Below, piece after piece: positions 1 to 5,142 of a stretch of 7,898 nt of DNA. Every line of letters begins with the position of its first letter. Position 1 is the first letter of the stretch. Source of the DNA: Candidatus Rifleibacteriota bacterium (lineage in GTDB: Bacteria > Muiribacteriota > Ozemobacteria > Ozemobacterales > Ozemobacteraceae); assembly GCA_028691595.1 (NCBI GenBank), contig JAQUZA010000133.1:1-7898 (forward strand), in the 5' to 3' direction. The notes beneath the pieces were generated by a model. The model saw nothing but the letters and a program-made list of their open reading frames with translations, had not been told where the DNA came from and made no database searches. Made by a program: the position numbers and the translations under genes.

Positions 1-1
1 G

Positions 2-769
2 GTCGCCTTCATTCTTTTTGGCGTGCCAGCGGCCAAAGACCCTGAGGGGCGCTGCGCTTCAAGCGATCAAAGTGTCGTCTGTCAGGCAATCAGGCATATC
101 AGGGCAAGATGCCCACAGGCTTACCTGATAACCGATGTTTGCCTTTGTGCTTATACCTCGCATGGTCATTGTGGCGTTCTTGGTGCAGACGGATGCGTCG
201 ATAACGACTCTTCATTGAATTTTCTCGCCGAAATGGCTCTCGCTCATGTTAAAGCCGGTGCCGACATGGTTGCCCCTTCTGACATGATGGATGGGCGGGT
301 TGCCGCGATACGAACTATTCTTGACCGGCATGGCAGCAAGAATGTGCCGATTATGTCATATTCAGCCAAATATGCCTCGTCATTTTATGGCCCATTTCGT
401 GAAGCAGCCGGTTCTGCCCCGGGAAAAGGCGATCGCCGTGGCTACCAGATGGATTTTGCCGTTGGTCGTGACGCAATGCACGAACTGGGCCTGGATCTCG
501 AAGAAGGTGCCGATATTCTGATGGTCAAGCCTGGTCTGGCCTATCTTGATATTCTTAAAACCGCCCGCGATAATTTTTCGTGCCCCCTGGCTGTATATCA
601 GGTTTCTGGCGAATATTCGATGATCAAGGCAGCCGCAGAAAAGGGCTGGGTTGATGAGCGCCAGATTGTGCTCGAAACCCTGACCGCCATGCGCCGGGCT
701 GGTGCTGATCTTATTCTTACTTATTTTGCCCCGCAGGTTGCCGCCTGGCTGGCAGAGGAGGGCAACTGA
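2..769 (+). CDS. hemB: Porphobilinogen synthase (delta-aminolevulinate dehydratase), 5' end missing
   Basis: HemB condenses two 5-aminolevulinate molecules into porphobilinogen in the cytoplasm, the first common step of tetrapyrrole synthesis. The frame is open to the left edge and already reads FILFGVPAAKD there, so the GTG at 23 is internal. About 255 residues are present; the family is usually about 325, so roughly the first 70 are missing. Landmarks visible: the metal-site motif DVCLCAYTSHGHC (Cys codons at 140, 146 and 170), which marks the Zn-cysteine type of HemB; VAPSDMMDGR; the first active-site lysine in MSYSAKYASSFYGP (codon 368-370); the SAPGKGDRRGYQMD segment; the Schiff-base lysine in LMVKPGLAYLD (codon 527-529); and YQVSGEYSMI near the end. 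It overlaps the next gene by one base (TGATG), so the two are probably co-translated. Identification is secure from these motifs. Confidence 0.97.
   Translation, partial: VAFILFGVPAAKDPEGRCASSDQSVVCQAIRHIRARCPQAYLITDVCLCAYTSHGHCGVLGADGCVDNDSSLNFLAEMALAHVKAGADMVAPSDMMDGRVAAIRTILDRHGSKNVPIMSYSAKYASSFYGPFREAAGSAPGKGDRRGYQMDFAVGRDAMHELGLDLEEGADILMVKPGLAYLDILKTARDNFSCPLAVYQVSGEYSMIKAAAEKGWVDERQIVLETLTAMRRAGADLILTYFAPQVAAWLAEEGN
754..762 (+). promoter_or_regulatory. Ribosome-binding site of ahbD inside the hemB 3' end
   Basis: AGAGGAGGG lies six bases before the ATG at 769 and within the last codons of hemB. It is a near-consensus Shine-Dalgarno sequence, it fixes the ahbD start, and it supports coupling of the two genes. 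Confidence 0.8.
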
Positions 770-1833
770 TGCATCCCCATGCCATAAAACATGCGGCTGA
801 TAACGACCAACAATCTTTGCGAGTTCTCGCCTGGGAAACGACCAGAGCCTGCCCCCTGGCCTGCCCGCATTGCCGGGCTGCTGCTGTTGAGTGTCGCGAC
901 CCTGGAGAACTTACTACCGCTGAAGCTTTGCAGATGCTGGCCTCGGCGGCCGAAATGGGCCCGGCCCTGATTATTCTCAGTGGCGGCGAACCGCTTCTCA
1001 GGCCTGATCTTGAAGAAATAGCGGCAAAGGCCATCGAACTCGGGCATCGCCCGGTGGTTTCGTGCAACGATGGTCGATTGCTCACCGATGAACGGCTGGC
1101 CAGCCTTTTTGCCGCCGGCATTAGGCATTTCAGTTTCAGCATGCATTCTTCAGCCGAAAGTGACCATGATGCCTTTGTTCGGGTTCCTGGGGCTTACCGC
1201 GCAGCTTTGCAGGCTTTTTTGCGCATAAAAGCCCACGGCATGTCTTTTCAGATTAACACTACTGTTTTGCCCGGCAACTCAGGGCGACTTGAAGCCCTCA
1301 AAGAATGGGTAGTCAGCCTGGGTGCTTCGGCCTGGCATCTGTTTTTTATCGTTCCGACCGGGCGGGCTGTCGAGAATGTTGCAGAAGTCGAATTGCCGCA
1401 GGCAGAGATTGACAGGGTTCTGCACTATGTTGCTGAAAATGCTGATTCATGGCCGATTCCAGTCAAGGTTACCTGTGCGCCACAATATGCACAGATCAGA
1501 GCCGAAATGGGGCGTGACCCGGGCAGTCGGGGGCGCAGCTGTATGGCCGGCAATGGTTTTGTTTTCGTCAGCTGGCGTGGGGATGTAAAACCTTGCGGTT
1601 ATTTTGATCTGGTGGTGGGCAATGTTAGAGAAACGCCACTGAAAGAAATCTATCAGGGAAGCCATGAATTGAAGGAAATGCGGACTCCGGAAATGTTCTC
1701 AGGAGTATGCGGGGTGTGCCGTTTCAATAAAATTTGCGGTGGCTGCCGGGCCCGTGCTTACGCTGTTCACGGAAGTTATACGGCCACCGACCCTAATTGT
1801 AAGTTTTCTACTGGTCAAAGAGACAAAACCTGA
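769..1833 (+). CDS. ahbD: Radical SAM/SPASM protein, probable heme b synthase AhbD
   Basis: AhbD oxidatively decarboxylates the two propionates of Fe-coproporphyrin III to vinyl groups, giving heme b: the last step of the siroheme-dependent pathway. The protein has 354 residues. The N-terminal radical SAM core carries CPLACPHC (Cys28, Cys32, Cys35) for the SAM-bound 4Fe-4S cluster and the SAM-contact motif GGEP at 72-75. The C-terminal SPASM-like domain has Cys258, Cys276, Cys314, Cys317, Cys323, Cys326 and Cys344 for auxiliary cluster(s). From memory of the family, the phrases LAWETTRAC, HCRAAA, FQINTTV, WHLFFIVPTGR, TCAPQY, CGYFDLVVGNVRE and CGGCRARAYA match AhbD better than AhbC. The flanking hemB, ahbA, ahbB and hemL genes support this. 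Oddity: CNDGRLLT stands where I expect an NGTLIT-type motif. NirJ or another SPASM enzyme is possible but less likely. Confidence 0.85.
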   Translation: MHPHAIKHAADNDQQSLRVLAWETTRACPLACPHCRAAAVECRDPGELTTAEALQMLASAAEMGPALIILSGGEPLLRPDLEEIAAKAIELGHRPVVSCNDGRLLTDERLASLFAAGIRHFSFSMHSSAESDHDAFVRVPGAYRAALQAFLRIKAHGMSFQINTTVLPGNSGRLEALKEWVVSLGASAWHLFFIVPTGRAVENVAEVELPQAEIDRVLHYVAENADSWPIPVKVTCAPQYAQIRAEMGRDPGSRGRSCMAGNGFVFVSWRGDVKPCGYFDLVVGNVRETPLKEIYQGSHELKEMRTPEMFSGVCGVCRFNKICGGCRARAYAVHGSYTATDPNCKFSTGQRDKT

Positions 1834-1840
1834 GTATATT
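1812..1840 (+). promoter_or_regulatory. Candidate internal sigma70-type promoter before ahbA
   Basis: TGGTCA (1812-1817, 4 of 6 matches to TTGACA) is separated by exactly 17 bases from TATATT (1835-1840, 5 of 6 matches to TATAAT). It sits over the ahbD stop codon, in front of the only sizeable gap of the operon. It could give ahbA-ahbB-hemL its own transcription. Such matches also arise by chance, so this is a moderate call. Confidence 0.35.
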
Positions 1841-1905
1841 GTTATAACCCCCAGACTGAATGGCAGTACTGGTTTTCATTGCAAGATCAAGGAAGGACAA
1901 GCCTG
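1834..1905 (+). other. Intergenic gap ahbD-ahbA
   Basis: This 72-base gap is the longest inside the heme operon; the other junctions overlap or are under 10 bases. It holds the -10 element of the candidate promoter and the ahbA ribosome-binding site. I see no terminator hairpin, so read-through from ahbD is expected. Confidence 0.6.
1891..1897 (+). promoter_or_regulatory. Ribosome-binding site deciding the ahbA start
   Basis: GGAAGGA lies eight bases before the ATG at 1906. An in-frame TTG at 1879 would put this site inside the coding region and has no comparable site of its own, so the ATG at 1906 is preferred. Confidence 0.75.
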
Positions 1906-2349
1906 ATGGACGATAAAGACCGCGAAATATTGCAGATGCTTCAGGGCCGGTTTCCCCTCGAATCTGAGCCATATAAAGTAATCGGCGACAAACTCTGGAT
2001 GGACGAAGTTTCGGTTATTTCACGTATTGCCAGAATGTACGAGAGTGGGGCAATTCGCTACCTTGGGCCCTTTTTCGACAGCCGCAAACTTGGTTACAAG
2101 GGCTGTCTGGCGGCGTTGAACGCCCCGCCCGAACAGGTCGAAGCAGTTGCTGCCGTGATTAACCAGTTTTCTGAAATTACTCATAATTACCTGCGCGACG
2201 GCAATCCGAACGTCTGGTTCACCGTAATTGCGCCCTCGGTCGAACGCCGCGATGAAATACTTGCTGCTATCAAAGAAAAAACCGGTATCAAAAACATTCT
2301 GGTTTTTGTTTCGAAGAAGCTCTTCAAAGTAAAGGTCGATCTTGACTAG
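1906..2349 (+). CDS. ahbA: Siroheme decarboxylase subunit AhbA (Lrp/AsnC-like)
   Basis: With AhbB this protein is expected to form the heterodimeric siroheme decarboxylase, which removes two acetate carboxyl groups from siroheme to give 12,18-didecarboxysiroheme. It has 147 residues from the ATG at 1906. The N-terminal part (about 1-60: DDKDREILQMLQ, then VSVISRIARMYESGAIRYLG) is a winged-helix-like AsnC fold. The rest resembles the Lrp ligand-binding domain and carries HNYLRDGNPNVWFTVIAP, which corresponds to the H-N-Y-x-R ... N-x-W-F-T signature of the AhbA/NirD-like family. It is followed after nine bases by the paralogous ahbB, the arrangement known for Ahb and Nir decarboxylases. A true Lrp regulator is unlikely given the signature and the context. 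Which paralogue is strictly A or B is inferred from gene order. NirD/NirL-type heme d1 proteins are the alternative, but no nir genes are seen. Confidence 0.85.
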   Translation: MDDKDREILQMLQGRFPLESEPYKVIGDKLWMDEVSVISRIARMYESGAIRYLGPFFDSRKLGYKGCLAALNAPPEQVEAVAAVINQFSEITHNYLRDGNPNVWFTVIAPSVERRDEILAAIKEKTGIKNILVFVSKKLFKVKVDLD

Positions 2350-2353
2350 GAGA
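2347..2353 (+). promoter_or_regulatory. ahbB ribosome-binding site overlapping the ahbA stop
   Basis: TAGGAGA contains the ahbA stop codon TAG, and its GGAGA lies five bases before the ATG of ahbB. Ribosomes ending ahbA are thus placed at the ahbB start, which fits equal synthesis of two subunits of one enzyme. Confidence 0.8.
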
Positions 2354-2358
2354 CAGTA

Positions 2359-2835
2359 ATGGACAGTAAGACCCGCCAGATTCTGTGCGAGCTTCAGGAT
2401 GGTTTTAAGCTCGAAACCAGACCGTTCAAACGTATTGCCAACAAGGTTGGCTGCACAGAAGAAGAAGTTATTGAAATCATCGGTAAATGCCGCGATGAGG
2501 GTGTGATCAGGCGAATTGGTGCCGCAATCAGGCCCGACCAGATCGGGCATACTGCAAATGCTCTTGTTGCCTGGGATGTCCCCGAAGAAACAGTTGATGA
2601 AGTGGGTACCAGCATCGCCGAGATGCGTGAAGTTTCTCATTGTTATGAGCGTGAATGCCCTGAAGGCTGGCATTATAATCTTTTTACCATGATTCATGCC
2701 CGTTCTGAAGACGACCTTCGCAATATTGTTGCCGGTATTTCAGAGCGCTTCAAGTTCAATGGTTTCAAGGTTTTCAAGACCGAGAAAGAGCTTAAAAAAA
2801 CCTCCATGCGCTATTTTGAGGATATCCGCCAGTGA
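2359..2835 (+). CDS. ahbB: Siroheme decarboxylase subunit AhbB (Lrp/AsnC-like)
   Basis: This is the second subunit of the siroheme decarboxylase, 158 residues long and paralogous to the preceding gene. Both start with a similar pattern (MDSKTRQILCELQDGFKLET here, MDDKDREILQMLQGRFPLES in AhbA). An N-terminal helix-turn-helix-like region (about 1-55, with EEEVIEIIGKCRDEGVIRRIGA) is followed by an Lrp-type domain with SHCYERECPEGWHYNLFTMIH. The SHCYxR ... W-x-YNLFTM-x-H string is characteristic of AhbB/NirG/NirH-like decarboxylases, and its histidines are plausible substrate or heme contacts. The ATG at 2359 is supported by the overlapping ribosome-binding site. The 3' end overlaps hemL (GTGA). 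The helix-turn-helix part is thought to be vestigial in this enzyme family, so DNA binding is not implied. Confidence 0.87.
   Translation: MDSKTRQILCELQDGFKLETRPFKRIANKVGCTEEEVIEIIGKCRDEGVIRRIGAAIRPDQIGHTANALVAWDVPEETVDEVGTSIAEMREVSHCYERECPEGWHYNLFTMIHARSEDDLRNIVAGISERFKFNGFKVFKTEKELKKTSMRYFEDIRQ
2818..2822 (+). promoter_or_regulatory. hemL ribosome-binding site inside ahbB
   Basis: GAGGA lies nine bases before the GTG at 2832. An in-frame stop (TGA, 2817-2819) immediately upstream excludes any earlier hemL start, so the GTG overlapping the ahbB stop is the earliest possible one. Confidence 0.65.
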
Positions 2836-4106
2836 ACAGCAAGGCCATGGAATCAGCTGTAAGGGTGTTTACGGGTGGAGTTAACAGCCCCGTGCGGGCC
2901 TTCAAATCTGTTGGTGGCAACCCGGTTTTTATCAGCCGTGCGAGCGGCAGCCGTATTTTTGATGTAGAAGGGCGTGACTATATAGATTACGTGGGCTCAT
3001 GGGGCCCAATTATTCTTGGTCATGCAGACCCTGACGTTGTTGCAGCCGTCTGTAGAACAGCTGCCAATGGTCTGAGTTTTGGAGCCCCCACAGAGAACGA
3101 AACACGTCTGGCAGAACTAATCTGCGAAGCGTTTCCGGTTATCGAAAGAATGCGCTTCGTCAGCAGCGGCACCGAAGCTACCATGTCGGCCGTTCGTCTG
3201 GCGCGTGGCTTTACCGGCCGGCCGATTATCATAAAGTGTGACGGTGGCTATCATGGTCATGCTGATTCTTTGCTTGTTTCAGCGGGTTCGGGTGTGGCAA
3301 CCCTTGCTATTCCAGGCTGCCCCGGAATCCCAGACGATATTGCCCGCAATACTCTTGTGGTTCCATTTAATGATCTGCCAGCCCTGGAAGCCTGTTTTAA
3401 AGAACATTCAGGTCAGATTGCCGGTATGATTGTCGAGCCTGTCTGCGGCAACATGGGGGTAGTGAACCCCGCAACCGGTTATCTCGAAAGCCTCAGGCAG
3501 CTTTGTACCGCCAATGGTGCCCTGCTGATTTTTGATGAAGTTATGACCGGCTTCAGAGGATGTTTTGGCGGAGTCAGCAGACTGACAGGCGTTAAACCTG
3601 ACCTGACCTGTCTTGGCAAAATTGTCGGTGGCGGTATGCCGTTGGCAGTATATGGCGGTCGCGCTGATATCATGGCGCAGATTGCCCCTGAAGGCCCCGT
3701 CTATCAAGCTGGCACCCTGTCTGGTAACCCTGTTGCCGTGGCTTCGGGCATTGCCACTCTAAGCAAAATAAAAGCTGATAACTCTTTTTATGATAGGCTT
3801 CTGGCCAAATCGGCGAGACTCGAGAAAGGGCTGGCTGAAGCGGCCTCGTCAGCGGGTATAAAAGTTGTCAGCAACCGCTATGGTTCAATGATGACCATGT
3901 TTTTTGCCGCTGCTGCTGTTTCAGATTACGAATCAGCTAAAAAATCAGATACACAGCTTTTTGCCAGATGGTTCAGAGAAATGCTTAATGAAGGCATCTA
4001 TCTTGCTCCATCGCAGTTTGAGGCCGCTTTTGTCTCAGCCGCGCATTCTGAAGCTGATATTGAAACGACTGTTGCCGCCGCCAGGCAGGTGTTTCAGCGG
4101 CTATAA
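2832..4106 (+). CDS. hemL: Glutamate-1-semialdehyde 2,1-aminomutase
   Basis: HemL is a cytoplasmic PLP enzyme that converts glutamate-1-semialdehyde to 5-aminolevulinate, the last step of the C5 route that starts from glutamyl-tRNA. At 424 residues it is about full length for the family (E. coli about 426). It begins close to the conserved GGVNSPVRAFKSVGG, then has YIDYVGSWGPIILGH, VSSGTEATMSAVRLARG, the GGYHGHADSLLVSAGSG loop, VEPVCGNMG, the PLP-ring motif LIFDEVMTGFR, the PLP-lysine motif LGKIVGGGMP (Lys263) and YQAGTLSGNPVA. These separate it from ordinary class III aminotransferases. The start is a GTG overlapping the ahbB stop; an ATG at 2847 is the only close alternative and would give five fewer residues. 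As the last gene of the operon, before a terminator, it supplies the precursor used by HemB. HemA (glutamyl-tRNA reductase) is not in the window. Confidence 0.97.
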   Translation: MNSKAMESAVRVFTGGVNSPVRAFKSVGGNPVFISRASGSRIFDVEGRDYIDYVGSWGPIILGHADPDVVAAVCRTAANGLSFGAPTENETRLAELICEAFPVIERMRFVSSGTEATMSAVRLARGFTGRPIIIKCDGGYHGHADSLLVSAGSGVATLAIPGCPGIPDDIARNTLVVPFNDLPALEACFKEHSGQIAGMIVEPVCGNMGVVNPATGYLESLRQLCTANGALLIFDEVMTGFRGCFGGVSRLTGVKPDLTCLGKIVGGGMPLAVYGGRADIMAQIAPEGPVYQAGTLSGNPVAVASGIATLSKIKADNSFYDRLLAKSARLEKGLAEAASSAGIKVVSNRYGSMMTMFFAAAAVSDYESAKKSDTQLFARWFREMLNEGIYLAPSQFEAAFVSAAHSEADIETTVAAARQVFQRL

Positions 4107-4130
4107 CCCTGTCGTTCAGTTAAAAGCAGA

Positions 4131-4163
4131 AACCCGGCGAGCCCAATGGGCTGCCGGGTTTTT
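4131..4163 (+). terminator. Rho-independent terminator of the heme operon
   Basis: Arms AACCCGGC and GCCGGGTT (8 bp) enclose AGCCC/GGGCT (5 bp), with one unpaired G on the left arm and an AAT loop. Five T residues follow (4159-4163). It lies 24 bases after the hemL stop. On the other strand the same hairpin is followed by TTTCTGCTTTTAAC, so it may also serve, less efficiently, as terminator for the convergent pseudopilin gene. Confidence 0.92.
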
Positions 4164-4181
4164 GACGCGGTTTACGTTCTT

Positions 4182-5030
4182 TTATTTGGTGACGATCTTA
4201 ATCGGGTTGGTACGTACTGCGTAGCGGTAAGGTGAAGTTACATTCGGGTCGACTTTGGTATAAATCTTGGTCGGGGTTGATCTGGTGCGGTCAGCCCGGA
4301 CTTCCATATAGTTTTTCAGGTCTGCTAGGTCGTCCTGAAAGGCAATTGAATGAACACCAAGTTTGACGGTATTACCGGCACCAACCTGGGCGATTATAAC
4401 AGAACTGGTAGCGGTATCAAAGTCGTAACCGGCGGGTTTAACCCAGGCTGCCAGTTTCAATGAGGCTGTGGCCGCGCCAACAACCTGGTTGTTCTCATAA
4501 ACTTCAAAGTGAGAATCGCTTATATTGGCGCAATAAAGGGGCTTGTTAAATTGAAAATACAGATTATCGCCGGCGGTCATTTCACGGTCGTTGTTAAAGT
4601 CTTCCCATTCGATTCTGACCAGGGCCAGATCTTTAACGTAATAGTCTTTGACGTTATCTGTATCGGTTCTTGAGTCTGGGCCTTCGCTGTAAACATAGCA
4701 GGCATAGGGGTCGAGTTTGTAGTTTTTACCCCAGGGGTCAACCGGGATATAGGTAAGATAGCGACCCTGCAGGCCATTGAAATCATTTTCGCCAAGCACG
4801 GGTACTGGTTCAAGCAAAGTGGGGTCAGAAGCCAGTAAGCCCTGATAGGGAAGGTCTTCCTGAGAGTTGAAGAGCACCACAGCCTGCTTGAGAACATCGA
4901 GATCCTGCAGGGCTTTGGCCTTCTTGCTCTCGCGAACGTAGTCCGAGTAGTACGGGGTTGCAACACCGACCAGGATGGCGATGATTGCAACAACCACCAG
5001 TAGTTCAATCAACGAAAAACCGCGTTTCAT
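4182..5030 (-). CDS. GspG-like pseudopilin with a long C-terminal extension
   Basis: This is a type IV pilin-like protein, expected to be inserted in the inner membrane and matured by prepilin peptidase. It has 282 residues. The leader is MKRG, cleaved before Phe5, with FSLIE giving the conserved Glu at mature position 5. A hydrophobic helix follows (about 5-28). Residues 30-130 resemble the major type II secretion pseudopilin GspG, with GRYLTYIPVDPWG (89-101) and CYVYSEGPDSRTDTDN (111-126). GspG proteins normally end near this point (about 140-145 residues), whereas this one continues for about 150 more. The extension has EDFNNDREMTAGDNLYFQFNKPL (split here: EDFNNDREMTAGD at 143-155, then NLYFQFNKPL), a loop rich in Asp/Asn followed by a probable beta-rich domain that I cannot assign. 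The start is chosen by the leader and the AAAAGGAG site; a TTG at 5117 is rejected. No other secretion genes are adjacent except the exported TPR protein upstream. Confidence 0.85.
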   Translation of the reverse strand: MKRGFSLIELLVVVAIIAILVGVATPYYSDYVRESKKAKALQDLDVLKQAVVLFNSQEDLPYQGLLASDPTLLEPVPVLGENDFNGLQGRYLTYIPVDPWGKNYKLDPYACYVYSEGPDSRTDTDNVKDYYVKDLALVRIEWEDFNNDREMTAGDNLYFQFNKPLYCANISDSHFEVYENNQVVGAATASLKLAAWVKPAGYDFDTATSSVIIAQVGAGNTVKLGVHSIAFQDDLADLKNYMEVRADRTRSTPTKIYTKVDPNVTSPYRYAVRTNPIKIVTK

Positions 5031-5142
5031 ATCTAAACTCCTTTTGACAGGTTTATGGCAGGTTGCCAGAACCTCTATAGGTCTTATTTCGACAACATAG
5101 GCCAATAGTTTTAGCAAAAACCACTAAAAAGCAAGGACTTTT
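5031..5142 (-). other. Intergenic region, TPR gene to pseudopilin
   Basis: This is a 112-base gap. It contains two small inverted repeats: TTTTAG/CTAAAA (5109-5114 and 5124-5129) and TGGCA/TGCCA (5056-5060 and 5064-5068). The first is AT-rich, has no T-run after it in the minus direction, and is a poor terminator. I found no convincing sigma70 or sigma54 promoter, so co-transcription with the TPR gene is possible. Confidence 0.5.
5038..5045 (-). promoter_or_regulatory. Ribosome-binding site of the pseudopilin gene
   Basis: On the minus strand AAAAGGAG precedes the ATG at 5030 by seven bases. It fixes the start so that the protein begins with the short MKRG leader expected for a class III-type prepilin signal. 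Confidence 0.85.

Noticed and set aside
717..1146. Two overlapping antisense frames of about 141 codons opposite the hemB/ahbD junction
   Set aside because: Both cover the same bases in different frames, opposite the conserved CxxxCxxC region of ahbD, and neither looks like a protein family.
1879..1905. TTG start nine codons upstream for ahbA
   Set aside because: The GGAAGGA site lies inside this extension and is correctly spaced for the ATG at 1906; the added residues are not expected in the family.
2020..2697. Open antisense frame of about 225 codons across ahbA and ahbB on the minus strand
   Set aside because: It lies opposite two genes with clear family signatures and shows no recognisable domain; its composition fits the complement of coding sequence.
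1906..2835. Pair of Lrp/AsnC transcription regulators
   Set aside because: The HNYLR/NVWFT and SHCYER/YNLFTMIH signatures and the heme-gene context fit siroheme decarboxylase subunits instead.
3904..4224. 106-codon plus-strand frame running from hemL into the terminator
   Set aside because: It is out of frame with hemL, its protein has no recognisable features, and it would cross the strong terminator.
5031..5117. TTG start 29 codons upstream for the pseudopilin
   Set aside because: It would bury the MKRG prepilin leader behind an extra segment, and the AAAAGGAG site fits the ATG at 5030.
5109..5129. Terminator after the TPR gene
   Set aside because: The stem is only six A/T-rich pairs with a large loop and no following T-run in the minus direction.
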